NCBI GenBank assembly: GCA_024225395.1
Contig: JAAEMR010000192.1
Span: 19,623 to 83,622 of the forward strand
Direction of reading: 5' to 3'
Source: Gammaproteobacteria bacterium
GTDB lineage: Bacteria; Pseudomonadota; Gammaproteobacteria; GCA-001735895
Length of the DNA stretch: 64,000 nt
A program made the translations under genes and the position numbers. Positions 1-9,033 of this stretch are shown here, one piece after another. A model generated the notes under the pieces. It saw nothing but the letters and a program-made list of their open reading frames with translations, made no database searches and was not told the DNA's origin. Within the stretch, counting starts at the first letter, position 1, and every line of letters starts with the position of its first letter.

Positions 1-1
1 T

Positions 2-976
2 GACCGTTTTGATCTTGATGACAACCTGCTAATAGAACAAATACAGGCACGCATTTTATCCCGGCGAGGGGTGTGGACATCCCCAGAGCAAATTCTGGTA
101 ACCATGGGGGCGCAAAATGCCATTTACATACTGGCCGAGTTGCTGGTGGGCAGGCAAACCCACGTTGGTATTGAAGACCCGGGGTATGTCGATGCAAGAA
201 ATATTTTTGCCATGAAAACCGCGCAGCTGCAAGCGCTGGAAGTTGACCAGGGAGGTCTGGTGCCCGGGGCGGCGGTGAATAATTGTGACATTGTTTATGT
301 AACCCCGAGCCATCAGTTTCCAACGACGGTGACCATGGATATCCAGCGACGTTCACAATTGCTGCAAGATGCAGAAGAGCATGACTTCCTCTTGATTGAG
401 GATGATTATGAAAGCGAAGTCAATTTTGTCGGTGGGCCGACACCGGCATTGAAAAGCCTGGATAAACTTAATCGTGTTATCTATGTGGGTAGTTTATCAA
501 AAACTCTGGCACCCGGATTACGCCTTGGGTTTATGGTCGCCCCGGCAGAACTGATTCGGGAAGCCCGGGCCATCAGACGTTTGATGATCCGCCATCCTCC
601 TATCAATAACCAGCACCTGGTAGGACTGTTTCTGTCGATGGGGCATCATGATTCATTGCTGCAACGGCTGCATGAAACCTATCGTAAGCGCTGGCAGGTA
701 ATGGGGGAATCCCTGGCCCGCTACCTGCCGGATTCGGCTCGTATCCCGACATTTGGTGGAACCGCTTATTGGGTTCAAGGCCCCGATGCACTGGATTCAA
801 CGCTGTTGCAAAAAGAAGCCAAACAGCATGGGATTCTGATTGAATCGGGTGATATTTTTTTCATGCAACCGGACCAGCATAAAAACTATTTCCGTCTTGG
901 TTATTCCTCTATTTCAGAGAGTAAAATTGATGAAGGCTTGATGAAACTTTCAGAGTTGATTCACAGCATGATTTAA
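2..976 (+). CDS. MocR-type transcriptional regulator, C-terminal aminotransferase-like domain (5' end outside window)
   Basis: The frame is open from base 2, so the gene begins upstream; 324 residues are visible. They form a fold-type I PLP aminotransferase-like domain. The run around 'RGVWTSPEQILVTMGAQNA' and the 'EDPGY' motif are typical of MocR/PdxR regulators, and the PLP lysine is in SLSKTLAPG (codon 500-502). MocR proteins carry an N-terminal GntR-type winged helix that would lie off the window. The position just before ald and xsc fits the TauR branch, which regulates taurine genes, but the DNA-binding part cannot be seen. A pure aminotransferase is possible but less likely, given the MocR-like spacing. 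An 11-bp stem follows the stop. Confidence 0.8.
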   Translation, partial: DRFDLDDNLLIEQIQARILSRRGVWTSPEQILVTMGAQNAIYILAELLVGRQTHVGIEDPGYVDARNIFAMKTAQLQALEVDQGGLVPGAAVNNCDIVYVTPSHQFPTTVTMDIQRRSQLLQDAEEHDFLLIEDDYESEVNFVGGPTPALKSLDKLNRVIYVGSLSKTLAPGLRLGFMVAPAELIREARAIRRLMIRHPPINNQHLVGLFLSMGHHDSLLQRLHETYRKRWQVMGESLARYLPDSARIPTFGGTAYWVQGPDALDSTLLQKEAKQHGILIESGDIFFMQPDQHKNYFRLGYSSISESKIDEGLMKLSELIHSMI

Positions 977-983
977 AAACTAT

Positions 984-1013
984 CAGTCTGGCACCGCGAA
1001 TAGTGCCGGACTG
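984..1013 (+). terminator. Hairpin after the MocR gene
   Basis: CAGTCTGGCAC pairs with GTGCCGGACTG (one G-U pair) around an 8-nt loop, 8 nt after the stop codon. There is no long T run behind it, so it is a weak terminator or an RNA-stabilising hairpin between the regulator gene and ald. Confidence 0.45.
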
Positions 1014-1117
1014 GTACTACCGTCAATTTATTTCTGCTCCTAATTTACACACATTCATTCAGCCTTATTCGATCATAGAACAGGCTATCCCTGTTGTTGT
1101 GTTTTTAGGAGAAATTA

Positions 1118-2236
1118 ATGTTAATCGGTGTACCTAAAGAAATTAAAAATAACGAGTTCAGAATTGGTTTGACGCCCACCAGTGTGCGCGAAGCGGTTGC
1201 TCATGGTCATCAGGTTCTTGTTGAAACCAATGGTGGTGTGGGTATTGGAAAATCCGATGAAGACTATATGACTGCAGGAGCTACCATTGCTGCAGATGCC
1301 AAAGAGGTATTTGATAAAGCTGAAATGATTGTAAAGGTCAAAGAGCCTCAGGCAGTTGAGCGAGCTATGCTTCGAGAGAATCAGATCTTATTTACCTATC
1401 TTCATTTAGCACCAGATCCGGATCAGACCAATGACCTGATTAGTAGTGGAGCTGTCTGCATTGCTTATGAAACGGTTACTTCAAATAGCGGCAGCCTGCC
1501 TTTACTGGCACCCATGTCCGAGGTTGCGGGACGCATGTCTATTCAGGCAGCTGCACACAGCCTGGAAAAAGCACATGGTGGAAAAGGTATGCTGCTGGGT
1601 GGGGTACCGGGTGTAGACCCCGCCAAGGTTGCCATCATCGGCGGTGGTGTTGTTGGACGGCATGCTGCCCACATGGCAGTTGGTTTGGGTGCTGATGTCT
1701 GGGTTCTGGATCGAAATAATGAGGTGTTGAAAAGCCTGTGGATGCAGTTTGGCCGCTCGATTAATACAGTCTATTCAACCAGGGATGCTTTAGAGCAGCA
1801 TGTGATTGCAGCCGATGTAGTCATTGGAGGCGTATTAATCCCTGGAGCAGCGGCACCGAAGCTGGTAACGGCCGAAATGATTTCACAAATGAAACCGGGC
1901 TCCGTTCTGGTGGATGTGGCGATTGATCAGGGTGGCTGCTTTGAGACATCCAGAGCAACAACCCATGCGGAACCCACCTATGTGGTTGATGATGTCATTC
2001 ATTATTGTGTGGCCAATATGCCGGGTGCCGTACCACAAACATCCACCTTTGCATTAAATAATGCCACCTTGCCTTATGTCCTGGATTTGGCGGATAAAGG
2101 GTACCATCAGGCATTAGCCGATGACCCTCATTTGTTAAATGGCTTGAACGTCTTCAAGGGAGACCTGACCATCAAAGAAGTCGCTGATGTGCAGGGACTG
2201 AGTTTCAAGAGTGCCGAACAGGCTTTGGGTTTATAA
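1118..2236 (+). CDS. ald: Alanine dehydrogenase
   Basis: This is a full-length 372-aa NAD-dependent alanine dehydrogenase (L-alanine + NAD+ + H2O to pyruvate + ammonium + NADH). The N-terminus [20 protein letters not shown] is characteristic. The conserved catalytic residues are at K75 (VKVKEP) and H96 (YLHLAPD), and the Rossmann motif [12 protein letters not shown] lies near residue 174. The start ATG has the good site TTTTTAGGAGAAATT ahead of it. In taurine degraders Ald recycles the alanine made by taurine:pyruvate aminotransferase (Tpa) and releases the amino nitrogen. Tpa is not in the window, so this role is inferred from the neighbouring xsc. Ald could instead serve general alanine catabolism. 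Confidence 0.95.
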   Translation: MLIGVPKEIKNNEFRIGLTPTSVREAVAHGHQVLVETNGGVGIGKSDEDYMTAGATIAADAKEVFDKAEMIVKVKEPQAVERAMLRENQILFTYLHLAPDPDQTNDLISSGAVCIAYETVTSNSGSLPLLAPMSEVAGRMSIQAAAHSLEKAHGGKGMLLGGVPGVDPAKVAIIGGGVVGRHAAHMAVGLGADVWVLDRNNEVLKSLWMQFGRSINTVYSTRDALEQHVIAADVVIGGVLIPGAAAPKLVTAEMISQMKPGSVLVDVAIDQGGCFETSRATTHAEPTYVVDDVIHYCVANMPGAVPQTSTFALNNATLPYVLDLADKGYHQALADDPHLLNGLNVFKGDLTIKEVADVQGLSFKSAEQALGL

Positions 2237-2270
2237 AAATGTGAAACTTGTTTTCAGGACGCATTAGAAA

Positions 2271-2420
2271 ATGAAGTCGCAACTTTTTATTACCCTGAAT
2301 AATCAGGCAGGTTTTCTTACAGAACGGGTCTGTGTTGATTTACAACACCGTTTATACCAAAAAATAGAACTATTAAATTATAAAAAAACTGATTTACAAG
2401 GCTTAAAGGCTCAATTATGA
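2271..2420 (+). CDS. Small open frame of unknown function (49 codons)
   Basis: ATG at 2271, stop at 2418-2420. The product begins MKSQLFITLNNQAGFLTERV. The opening faintly recalls an ACT domain such as the small subunits of acetolactate synthase, which is a relative of Xsc, but the match is too short to trust. There is no good ribosome binding site. It may be a degenerate fragment or non-coding. Confidence 0.2.
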   Translation: MKSQLFITLNNQAGFLTERVCVDLQHRLYQKIELLNYKKTDLQGLKAQL

Positions 2421-2547
2421 TACACGAGGTCTCAAAAATAAGCATTGAATGTGTTTTTCTTCAATAACACAGATAGCTTATCAATCACCTGTAACAAATT
2501 TGGAATACGTCTATCTTTGTTGGCGCCCATATCAGGAATGGAGCCTG

Positions 2548-2625
2548 GAAATTCTGGAAGTTGATGAAGTGCAGGGCCTGAATTACAAAAGCCCACAGCA
2601 GGTCCCTGGGCTAAGTACCGATTAA
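2548..2625 (+). pseudogene. Remnant of an alanine dehydrogenase 3' end
   Basis: Read in frame, this stretch gives EILEVDEVQGLNYKSPQQVP followed by GLSTD and a stop. The intact ald gene just upstream ends with [19 protein letters not shown]. The shared pattern EV-x-x-VQGL-(S/N)-(F/Y)-KS-x-x-Q is striking for two neighbouring sequences. Upstream of it the similarity vanishes. It looks like the last piece of a second, older ald copy, divergent enough not to be a recent duplication. Confidence 0.45.
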
Positions 2626-2655
2626 TTAATTTAGAGAAGTATTAGGAGAAAAGTT

Positions 2656-4425
2656 ATGAAAATGACAACAGAAGAAGCCTTTATCAAGGTGCTGCAAATG
2701 CATGGTATAGAACATGCATTTGGAATTATCGGTTCTGCGATGATGCCCATATCGGATTTGTTTCCAACTGCAGGTATTACATTCTGGGACTGTGCCCATG
2801 AGACCAATGCGGGAATGACTGCAGATGGCTATACCCGTGCCACCGGGAAAATGAGCATGGCTATTGCCCAGAATGGTCCGGGTATCACAAATTTTGTCAC
2901 ACCGATTAAAACAGCCTACTGGAACCATACGCCGTTACTTTTGGTGACGCCCCAGGCGGCCAATAAAACCATCGAGCAGGGTGGATTCCAGGAAATCAAA
3001 CAGATGGCTGTTTTTGAAGAAATGGTCTGCTACCAGGAAGAAGTCCGTGATCCTTCACGGGTTGCCGAGGTGTTGAACCGGGTTATCGAAAATGCCTGGC
3101 GCGGATCAGCGCCCGCCCAAATCAACATACCCAGAGATTACTGGACCCAGGTCATCGATATTGAGTTACCACAAACCGTCGAGCTTGAGCGTTCGCCTGG
3201 TGGTGCAAACTCTATAACAGCCGCCGCAAAACTGCTTTCAGAAGCAGAGTTTCCCGTCATACTCAATGGCGCGGGTGTGGTGCTCGGTGGAGCTATCGAG
3301 GCTTCAAAAAATCTGGCTGAACGACTGGATGCTCCGGTATGTTGTAATTATCAGCATAATGATGCCTTTCCCGGTTCGCATCCGCTTGCTGTAGGACCGC
3401 TGGGATACAATGGTTCCAAAGCAGCCATGGAGCTGATCAACAAAGCAGATGTCGTGTTGGCACTGGGAACCCGACTGAACCCATTTTCAACCCTGCCGGG
3501 TTATGGCATCGATTACTGGCCAAAAGATGCCAGAATTGTCCAGGTGGATATCAATGGCAGTCGTATTGGCTTAACCAAGAAGGTCGATGTGGGCATCCAG
3601 GGTGATGCGCGCCTGGTCGCAGAGCAAATCCTCAACAAGCTGGGTGAAAAGGCGGGCGATGCCGGCCGGGAAGCGCGTCGGGAACTGATCAGGAAAAGCA
3701 AAGCCAGCTGGGAGGTCGAGCTTGCCGGTATGGACCATGAGGAGGATGACCCGGGTACGACCTGGAATGAACGTAGTCGTGACCGCCACCCCGACCATCC
3801 ATCTCCAAGGCAAGCCTGGCGGGCCATCATGGAAGCCATGCCGGACAATGCCATTGTTTCATCCGATATCGGTAACAACTGTGCGATCGGCAATGCCTAC
3901 CCCAGTTTTGATGAAGGGCGTAAATACCTGGCTCCAGGGTTGTATGGCCCTTGTGGCTATGGCTTTCCGGCGATCATCGGTGCCAAGATCGGTTGCCCTG
4001 ATGTGCCTGTTGTCGGTTTCGCCGGGGATGGTGCATTCGGCATCTCGATGAATGAGATGACCTCCTGTGGTCGTGACGAATACCCGCCCATCACCATGGT
4101 AATTTTTCATAACTACCAGTGGGGCGCGGAAAAACGCAATACCACGCTTTGGTTTAAAGATAATTTTGTTGGCACCGAGCTGGACCCAAAAGTGAATTAC
4201 GCGGGCATCGCCGAAGCCTGTGGTGTTAAAGGGGTTAGAGTGAAATCCATGTCTGAATTGACCTCAGCACTAGATACAGCTGTCAAGGAACAGATGAATG
4301 ATGGAGTGACAACTTTTATCGAAGTTTTACTCAATCAGGAACTGGGTGAACCATTCCGTCGTGATGCAATGAAGACCCCGGTCCAGGTTGCAGGTATCGA
4401 TGCTGCGGATATGAAGCCTCAATGA
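2656..4425 (+). CDS. xsc: Sulfoacetaldehyde acetyltransferase
   Basis: A 589-aa ThDP-dependent enzyme that converts sulfoacetaldehyde and phosphate to acetyl phosphate and sulfite, the key desulfonation step for taurine and isethionate. The first hundred residues (MKMTTEEAF, HGIEHAFGIIGSAMMPISDL, DCAHETNAGM with the ThDP glutamate near residue 48, NGPGITNFVTP) match the Xsc family closely and not acetolactate synthase. The C-terminal ThDP/Mg site starts at GDGAFGISMNEM near residue 457. The ATG is preceded by TAGGAGAAAAGTT. The sulfite exporter gene follows 19 nt later. The acetyl phosphate would need phosphotransacetylase, which is not seen here. Confidence 0.96.
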   Translation: MKMTTEEAFIKVLQMHGIEHAFGIIGSAMMPISDLFPTAGITFWDCAHETNAGMTADGYTRATGKMSMAIAQNGPGITNFVTPIKTAYWNHTPLLLVTPQAANKTIEQGGFQEIKQMAVFEEMVCYQEEVRDPSRVAEVLNRVIENAWRGSAPAQINIPRDYWTQVIDIELPQTVELERSPGGANSITAAAKLLSEAEFPVILNGAGVVLGGAIEASKNLAERLDAPVCCNYQHNDAFPGSHPLAVGPLGYNGSKAAMELINKADVVLALGTRLNPFSTLPGYGIDYWPKDARIVQVDINGSRIGLTKKVDVGIQGDARLVAEQILNKLGEKAGDAGREARRELIRKSKASWEVELAGMDHEEDDPGTTWNERSRDRHPDHPSPRQAWRAIMEAMPDNAIVSSDIGNNCAIGNAYPSFDEGRKYLAPGLYGPCGYGFPAIIGAKIGCPDVPVVGFAGDGAFGISMNEMTSCGRDEYPPITMVIFHNYQWGAEKRNTTLWFKDNFVGTELDPKVNYAGIAEACGVKGVRVKSMSELTSALDTAVKEQMNDGVTTFIEVLLNQELGEPFRRDAMKTPVQVAGIDAADMKPQ

Positions 4426-4444
4426 ATTTGCTTTCAGCTTCAAC

Positions 4445-5206
4445 GTGATCTTTTTAAGCGGAGCTGAACCCCATTTATTGATCTATTTAATAGCGGTCAC
4501 TTTTGTGGCCGCTATTGTCCGTGGCTATTCTGGTTTCGGGTTTTCTGCGCTGGTTGTGATGCTGGGCGGATGGGTACTGCCGCCGGTACAGATTGTGCCC
4601 ATCGTTTTATTGATGGAAATTATCGCCAGTATTCATCTCTTGCCTTCTGCCTGGAATGCTATCAACTGGCCAAGGTTGCGCAGGCTATTGATGGGATCAG
4701 CATTCAGTATTCCGGTTGGGGTCTATGCTTTAGCCTATTTTGATGAAAACTGGATGCGTTTTGTTATTTCCTTGCTGGTTTTAGTCAGCAGTCTGTTGAT
4801 TCTCAAGGGGGTATCCTTTGCACGCCATGACCGGCCCTCGCTGGATTTTTCATTAGGGATTGTATCCGGTGCAATGACCGGGGCTGCCGCCGTGGGTGGT
4901 CTGGCCGTGGCGGTGGTGTTCCTATCCATTCAGGTTGAAGTGGCGGTTATTCGTTCAACCTTGATATCGCTGTTCCTGGTGACGGATGTATATTCTACCC
5001 TGCTGGGGACTCAACACGGGTTTCTGAATTCCCAGCTACTTATGATTTCCCTTTATCTACTGCCGGCTCTGTTTGTCGGTGTTTCATTGGGGAAACGCTA
5101 TTTTAATGAAACCAATACGGCATCATTTCGAAAGTATGTGTTGTTGTTGTTAACTGGATTGTCATTCGGCGGTATAGTGAGGTCTCTTTTCACTTTGAAT
5201 CTTTGA
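4445..5206 (+). CDS. tauE: TauE/SafE family sulfite exporter (membrane permease)
   Basis: A 253-aa integral membrane protein with about eight hydrophobic segments and the repeated TauE/SafE pattern (AAIVRGYSGFGFSALVV near the N-terminus, SGAMTGAAAVGGLAVAV in the middle). TauE-type proteins export the sulfite released by Xsc. Its position directly behind xsc makes this the natural role. The start is uncertain: GTG at 4445 is the most upstream start in frame and has no strong ribosome binding site, while TTG at 4478 lies behind GCGGAGC. It converges with the next gene with only 11 nt between the stops. Confidence 0.85.
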   Translation: MIFLSGAEPHLLIYLIAVTFVAAIVRGYSGFGFSALVVMLGGWVLPPVQIVPIVLLMEIIASIHLLPSAWNAINWPRLRRLLMGSAFSIPVGVYALAYFDENWMRFVISLLVLVSSLLILKGVSFARHDRPSLDFSLGIVSGAMTGAAAVGGLAVAVVFLSIQVEVAVIRSTLISLFLVTDVYSTLLGTQHGFLNSQLLMISLYLLPALFVGVSLGKRYFNETNTASFRKYVLLLLTGLSFGGIVRSLFTLNL

Positions 5207-5217
5207 TGGATTAATAG

Positions 5218-6603
5218 TTATCGAAACTTGTCATAGTGCTTATAGTATGAATAAAGAAGGTGTTGACCAAGGCGCCGGAACGGCTGTAACGCGTGTTTTG
5301 GTAGTGGGCTGGTAAATATCGGCAAGTCATTTTTCTGTCCAGGTTTGCCTGCAATGAGCTCAGCCAGTTTGAATGAGGCATATGCGGAGAATGATACGCC
5401 ATTACCACTGTAACCCTGTGAGTAAAAAATCTGTTGTGAAGGGTCTGGCTGAATAATCCTGGGCATCATGTCATGGCTGATATCCATCCAGCCATGCCAG
5501 AACCAGGGGGTTTCTATGCCCTTAAGAATAGGGAATTTTCTGGCAATGGCATCCTGTACCACCTTCAAGTTTTTCGGGTTCTGAGCATCTTTTCCGCTAA
5601 TCGCACTTCGTGTTCCAATCTGTAGGCGTTTATCGGGTAAAAAACGATAATAATGCCGTAGTTTTCGAGTATCTGTAATCAGCAGGTGGGTATTTAATTT
5701 ACAGGCTGCAATTTCTTCATCGGTTAATATTCGGGTGACCACTGAGTTGGCCATGATCGGCATATTTCGAAATGCCGTCAGGGGATGCAGGTTTGCACTG
5801 GTGTAGCCAGCTGTAGCTATAGCGACAGACCTGGCTCGAACAATTCCTCCAGGGGTGTGAAGATAATGGATGTTATTTTTTTGTTTCCATTCCAAAACCG
5901 GGCTGGAAGGGTGGACTTTGGCCCCTGAACTTCTTGCGATATTAGAGTATCCATATGCCAGCTTTAAGGGGTGTATTGCAATACCCACTGGCTCAAGCAT
6001 TGCACCCTTGCACTCCCTGTCATCCAGGTAATCACTCTTGACCTCTGCATGATTAAGAACCCGAGTCTTATAACTCAGTATCTCATTACATAAGCGGGAC
6101 TCGGTTTTCAATCCCCGGAGAGCGGCTTTACTGTGAGCAATCAGTAAATTGCCGTGACCATAGGGTTCGCAATCGATTAAAGGATGTTCGGTCAGTTGCT
6201 GGAAAATTTCAAAGCCTTGCAGCGTATTATCATGTAGTTGACGTGCCATCTCCACACCCCAGCGTTTAACCCATTGGCTACGGCTCAATCGACCCCAGAC
6301 TAAATGACCTTGCCCACCATTTCGGCTGGTACATCCCCAGCCTACCTGGTTGGCTTCCAGCACGGTAGCGTTGATACCATGTTCCTGTGCCAGAAACATG
6401 GCTGTTGCAAGTCCAGTGAAACCACCACCAATAATGGCAACGTCAACATCTAAATCGCTGGTTACTGGGCCATCATTTTCCGGTGGTTCCCCAGCTGTAT
6501 CACACCAATAGCTAGGGGCATAATTTATGCCCGTGCCAGGATTATCATCAAGCAATGGGTCATAAAATGGATTATAGGGCGAGAGACTGTTTATTGTTTG
6601 CAT
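5218..6603 (-). CDS. FAD-dependent amine oxidoreductase, DAO family (TauY-like)
   Basis: 461 aa from the ATG at 6603, which has GGAGAT at good spacing; a TTG 30 nt further upstream is less likely. The FAD-binding Rossmann motif IIGGGFTGLA is at residues 57-66, preceded by a 50-residue lead containing NPFYDPLLDDNPG. The family includes gamma-glutamylputrescine oxidase (PuuB). The long N-terminal lead, the SRNGGQ motif and the SHDMMPRI ... IFYSQGYSGNGV tail resemble, from memory, TauY, the large subunit of taurine dehydrogenase. No TauX small subunit gene is visible nearby. In this setting a taurine or other amine dehydrogenase role is plausible, and the substrate is not proven by sequence. Confidence 0.7.
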   Translation of the reverse strand: MQTINSLSPYNPFYDPLLDDNPGTGINYAPSYWCDTAGEPPENDGPVTSDLDVDVAIIGGGFTGLATAMFLAQEHGINATVLEANQVGWGCTSRNGGQGHLVWGRLSRSQWVKRWGVEMARQLHDNTLQGFEIFQQLTEHPLIDCEPYGHGNLLIAHSKAALRGLKTESRLCNEILSYKTRVLNHAEVKSDYLDDRECKGAMLEPVGIAIHPLKLAYGYSNIARSSGAKVHPSSPVLEWKQKNNIHYLHTPGGIVRARSVAIATAGYTSANLHPLTAFRNMPIMANSVVTRILTDEEIAACKLNTHLLITDTRKLRHYYRFLPDKRLQIGTRSAISGKDAQNPKNLKVVQDAIARKFPILKGIETPWFWHGWMDISHDMMPRIIQPDPSQQIFYSQGYSGNGVSFSAYASFKLAELIAGKPGQKNDLPIFTSPLPKHALQPFRRLGQHLLYSYYKHYDKFR

Positions 6604-6783
6604 TGGCTTTATCTCCAGGGCAAAAATACTCAATAGATCAGGAGCAAATTCACTTCACAGGACTTTTATATTGCAAACCTTTCAAGCCGCAAAGAGCCAA
6701 AGTTAAAAAAACTTAGGTCCACTTTAACTGAGGAGATATGATTTCAGCTGATATTGCAATGATGGCAAAAAGCCTAATCTATT

Positions 6784-7512
6784 CTACAGTAAGGTGTTTT
6801 GATAATAATGCTTAGTGGTGCTGCAATAACTGGTACGTAATTCTACCGGTCTTCTATCCAGCGTCAGGGCCACACGCTCTATCATCAGTAACGGGGAACC
6901 TTCATCAATATCTAGAATTTTAGCCTGCTGCTTTTGTGCACGAACAGCACGTATTTGTTCTTCGGCGCTATGGATAGTGATACCAAACTGTTTTTCATAC
7001 AGCTCATACAGCATGTTGGGCAAATCACATCCATCTTCCTTGCCTAATCTAGTGAATGGTACTTCGGGTAAAATAATGGTTTCGACAATGGTCGGTTTTG
7101 AAGAAAGATTTCTGACCCTGTCTATTTTAATAACTTCATCACCGGGTTTCAGCTTCAGCTTATGAGCTTCAGATTTAGTCGCCTTCTTCCTCCGGCAATT
7201 TAACACCTGGCTATCGGGTAATACCTTGTGCCCATCATTATCAGTGATATGAAAAAAATGGAAAAGCGCTCTATCGATATTGTGGTTTGAAACAAATGTA
7301 CCAAGACCTTGTTTACGGGTAAGTACATTGTTTTCTACCAGTTCGGTAATGGCTTTACGAACTGTTCCCTGGCTAACATCAAGCTCTTTAGCCAGATTGA
7401 TTTCACTGGGAATAATATCGCCAGGTAACCACTCAGCTTTGCTGATCTTTGAGATGAGAAGTTCAATAATTTGCAGGTACAATGGAATAGAACCTTTTCC
7501 AGTTGTAAGCAT
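6784..7512 (-). CDS. GntR family transcriptional regulator, HutC/UTRA type
   Basis: 242 aa. An N-terminal winged helix (residues 9-75; IPLYLQIIELLISKI, GDIIPSEINLAKELDVSQG) is followed by a UTRA effector domain (about 95-235). The ATG at 7512 has AAGAGG seven bases upstream, and a TATAAT on the same strand (7538-7543) suggests a short leader. It lies 180 bp upstream of the FAD oxidoreductase gene on the same strand, so it probably controls that gene and neighbouring sulfonate genes. A near-perfect palindrome 90 bp upstream of its start recurs upstream of the TRAP operon and is the best operator candidate. The effector cannot be read from sequence. Confidence 0.88.
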   Translation of the reverse strand: MLTTGKGSIPLYLQIIELLISKISKAEWLPGDIIPSEINLAKELDVSQGTVRKAITELVENNVLTRKQGLGTFVSNHNIDRALFHFFHITDNDGHKVLPDSQVLNCRRKKATKSEAHKLKLKPGDEVIKIDRVRNLSSKPTIVETIILPEVPFTRLGKEDGCDLPNMLYELYEKQFGITIHSAEEQIRAVRAQKQQAKILDIDEGSPLLMIERVALTLDRRPVELRTSYCSTTKHYYQNTLL

Positions 7513-7811
7513 TTTGGCCTCTTGGTTTTAAGTGAAAATTATAAGTTAGTCAACAATGCAATTGCTTTTAATGCAATATTCTTAATGTGTTCAAATTATT
7601 TGTCTTATACAAGACTATAGCAAAAAACTATAAGTCAATCCCAGTGCTTTAACTACAAAATAGTTGCCTCAAGCTGGAACAATTAACAAATTCAATCAGT
7701 TATCGGGCCTATTTCACAGGCTATTTCCTGTTGACCATACTGCTACTGTTTGGCCTGTTGCTACGTAGCCCTTTTTGAGCTGCTGCGCCAGGGCCACAGG
7801 CCCTAAAAGCA
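7513..7811. other. Upstream region of the gntR gene
   Basis: 299 bases between two minus-strand genes. They hold a TATAAT-like -10 (7538-7543, minus strand), the palindrome at 7602-7615, and an inverted repeat AGGGCC-ACA-GGCCCT at 7790-7804. The inverted repeat sits just past the stop of the exchanger gene and could act as its terminator, although no T run follows on the minus strand. Confidence 0.6.
7602..7615. promoter_or_regulatory. Palindromic operator candidate (GntR type), copy 1
   Basis: GTCTTATACAAGAC has 5-bp inverted arms (GTCTT/AAGAC) around ATAC and is followed by TATAG. It lies on the promoter side of the gntR gene. A 12/14 copy lies upstream of the TRAP operon at 11216-11229. 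Length and symmetry fit a HutC-type GntR dimer. Which protein binds is inferred from position. Confidence 0.5.
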
Positions 7812-8783
7812 TCAGTGACTGATTGCATGGAAGTACAGCAGACACTGGTATAACACGAAGCTGCCTAATAGCAGAAACCCCTTGGTACGGGTGATCTGAC
7901 AATAACTTTTACCCGGGAACTGGGCAAAAATAAACATTAACATTGTAAACGCGAGCATGATCGGAAGATCGCGGGTGACCGCATCTGATGACACCGGGAA
8001 ATTTACCATGATTGAAGGTAGTCCGATTACTGCCAGCGTATTGAAAAGATTGGAACCAATGACGTTGCCCATGATCATTTCGAGTTCGCCCTTACGTGCG
8101 GCGGCGATGGCGGCTGCAAGTTCGGGTAGCGACGTGCCCAGCGCGACGATGGTGAGGCCGATGATTAACTCGCTGACACCAAGAAAAGTGGCGATATTAA
8201 CCGCTCCCCAGACCAGAAGCTTGGAACTGCCGACTAGTACCAGCAATCCTGTCAGAGTCCAGACCAGCGCTTTTGAGGTGGAGACATCATGAGGAATTTC
8301 ATCATCCAGTTCTTCGGACATCGGGTCATCGAGGTCGCTTTTACTGAAATGGATCAGGTAACCCATGGCAGCAATAAGCGCAATGAGTAGAGCCAGACCT
8401 TCGATGAATTCCAGTTTGGCATCCCAGAGTACCCACACGAGGAGGCCTGAGGCGATCAAAAGTATCGGGAATTCCCGGCGGATGAGTTTTGATGTAAAGA
8501 TTATCGGGGTAAACACTGCTGTGGCACCGAGTATCAGGCCAATATTGGCAATATTCGATCCCAGTGCATTGCCGATAGCCAGGTCCGGGGTGCCGTCAAA
8601 GACGGAAAACAGTGATATCAGAATTTCCGGGGCCGATGTTCCAAAGCCAATGATGGTGATTCCGATGATGAGGGTGGATACGCCCAGGTTGAGTGCGACA
8701 ACGGAAGCGCCCTCGACAAAATGGTCTGCGCTCCAGACCAGAAGGGCCAGTCCCGCAATAACTGCGATGATAGATATCAACAT
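7812..8783 (-). CDS. Calcium/sodium antiporter, CaCA family (YrbG-like)
   Basis: 323 aa with two homologous halves, each of about five membrane segments. Both alpha-repeats are clear: GFGTSAPEILIS plus AIGNALGSNIANIGL in the first half, ALGTSLPELAAA plus IMGNVIGSNLFNTLA in the second. These carry the ion-coordinating acidic and Asn/Ser residues of the Na+/Ca2+ exchanger superfamily. An acidic loop (SDLDDPMSEELDDEIPHD) separates the halves. It would act in the inner membrane for ion homeostasis. A link with sulfonate use is not obvious; sodium coupling with the TRAP transporter is only a thought. It is divergent from the GMC gene. Confidence 0.9.
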   Translation of the reverse strand: MLISIIAVIAGLALLVWSADHFVEGASVVALNLGVSTLIIGITIIGFGTSAPEILISLFSVFDGTPDLAIGNALGSNIANIGLILGATAVFTPIIFTSKLIRREFPILLIASGLLVWVLWDAKLEFIEGLALLIALIAAMGYLIHFSKSDLDDPMSEELDDEIPHDVSTSKALVWTLTGLLVLVGSSKLLVWGAVNIATFLGVSELIIGLTIVALGTSLPELAAAIAAARKGELEMIMGNVIGSNLFNTLAVIGLPSIMVNFPVSSDAVTRDLPIMLAFTMLMFIFAQFPGKSYCQITRTKGFLLLGSFVLYQCLLYFHAISH

Positions 8784-8826
8784 AAGGTAAAAGTAAAAGC
8801 CATAATTAATTAGTGGTGAATAATGT

Positions 8827-8836
8827 AAAGCGCTTT
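8827..8836. promoter_or_regulatory. Perfect 10-bp palindrome upstream of the exchanger
   Basis: AAAGCGCTTT lies 44 bp upstream of the exchanger start, in the 250-bp region shared with the divergent GMC gene. It may be an operator. Its shortness makes chance possible. Confidence 0.25.
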
Positions 8837-9033
8837 GCTGATTGAGTTCATTTTTTTAATGAAATATTTTTTATATATCACTGATCTGCGGTCTCAATCT
8901 ATCCAAATCTGTGAATCATTAAATCAATAAAAACGATCCTGATCAACTAAAAAAATGCAAAAACGATACAAAAGGGATCATTTATTGTGATATAGTGATT
9001 TTTAAAGTGTCATCTAGTTTATTGAGATTAACC

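Larger units (their letters stand above)
2237..2655. other. Intergenic region between ald and xsc with a possible ald remnant
   Basis: This is 419 bases without a normal gene. It holds a 49-codon open frame at 2271-2420 and, near its end, a stretch that translates like the tail of alanine dehydrogenase (2548-2625). The xsc promoter probably lies here, but no convincing -35/-10 pair was identified. AGGAGAA at the end is the xsc ribosome binding site. Confidence 0.6.

Noticed and set aside
2365..2383. Weak similarity of the pre-xsc region to the GntR-type palindrome
   Set aside because: Only the TTATAC core is shared; about 11 of 19 positions match, and there are no inverted arms.
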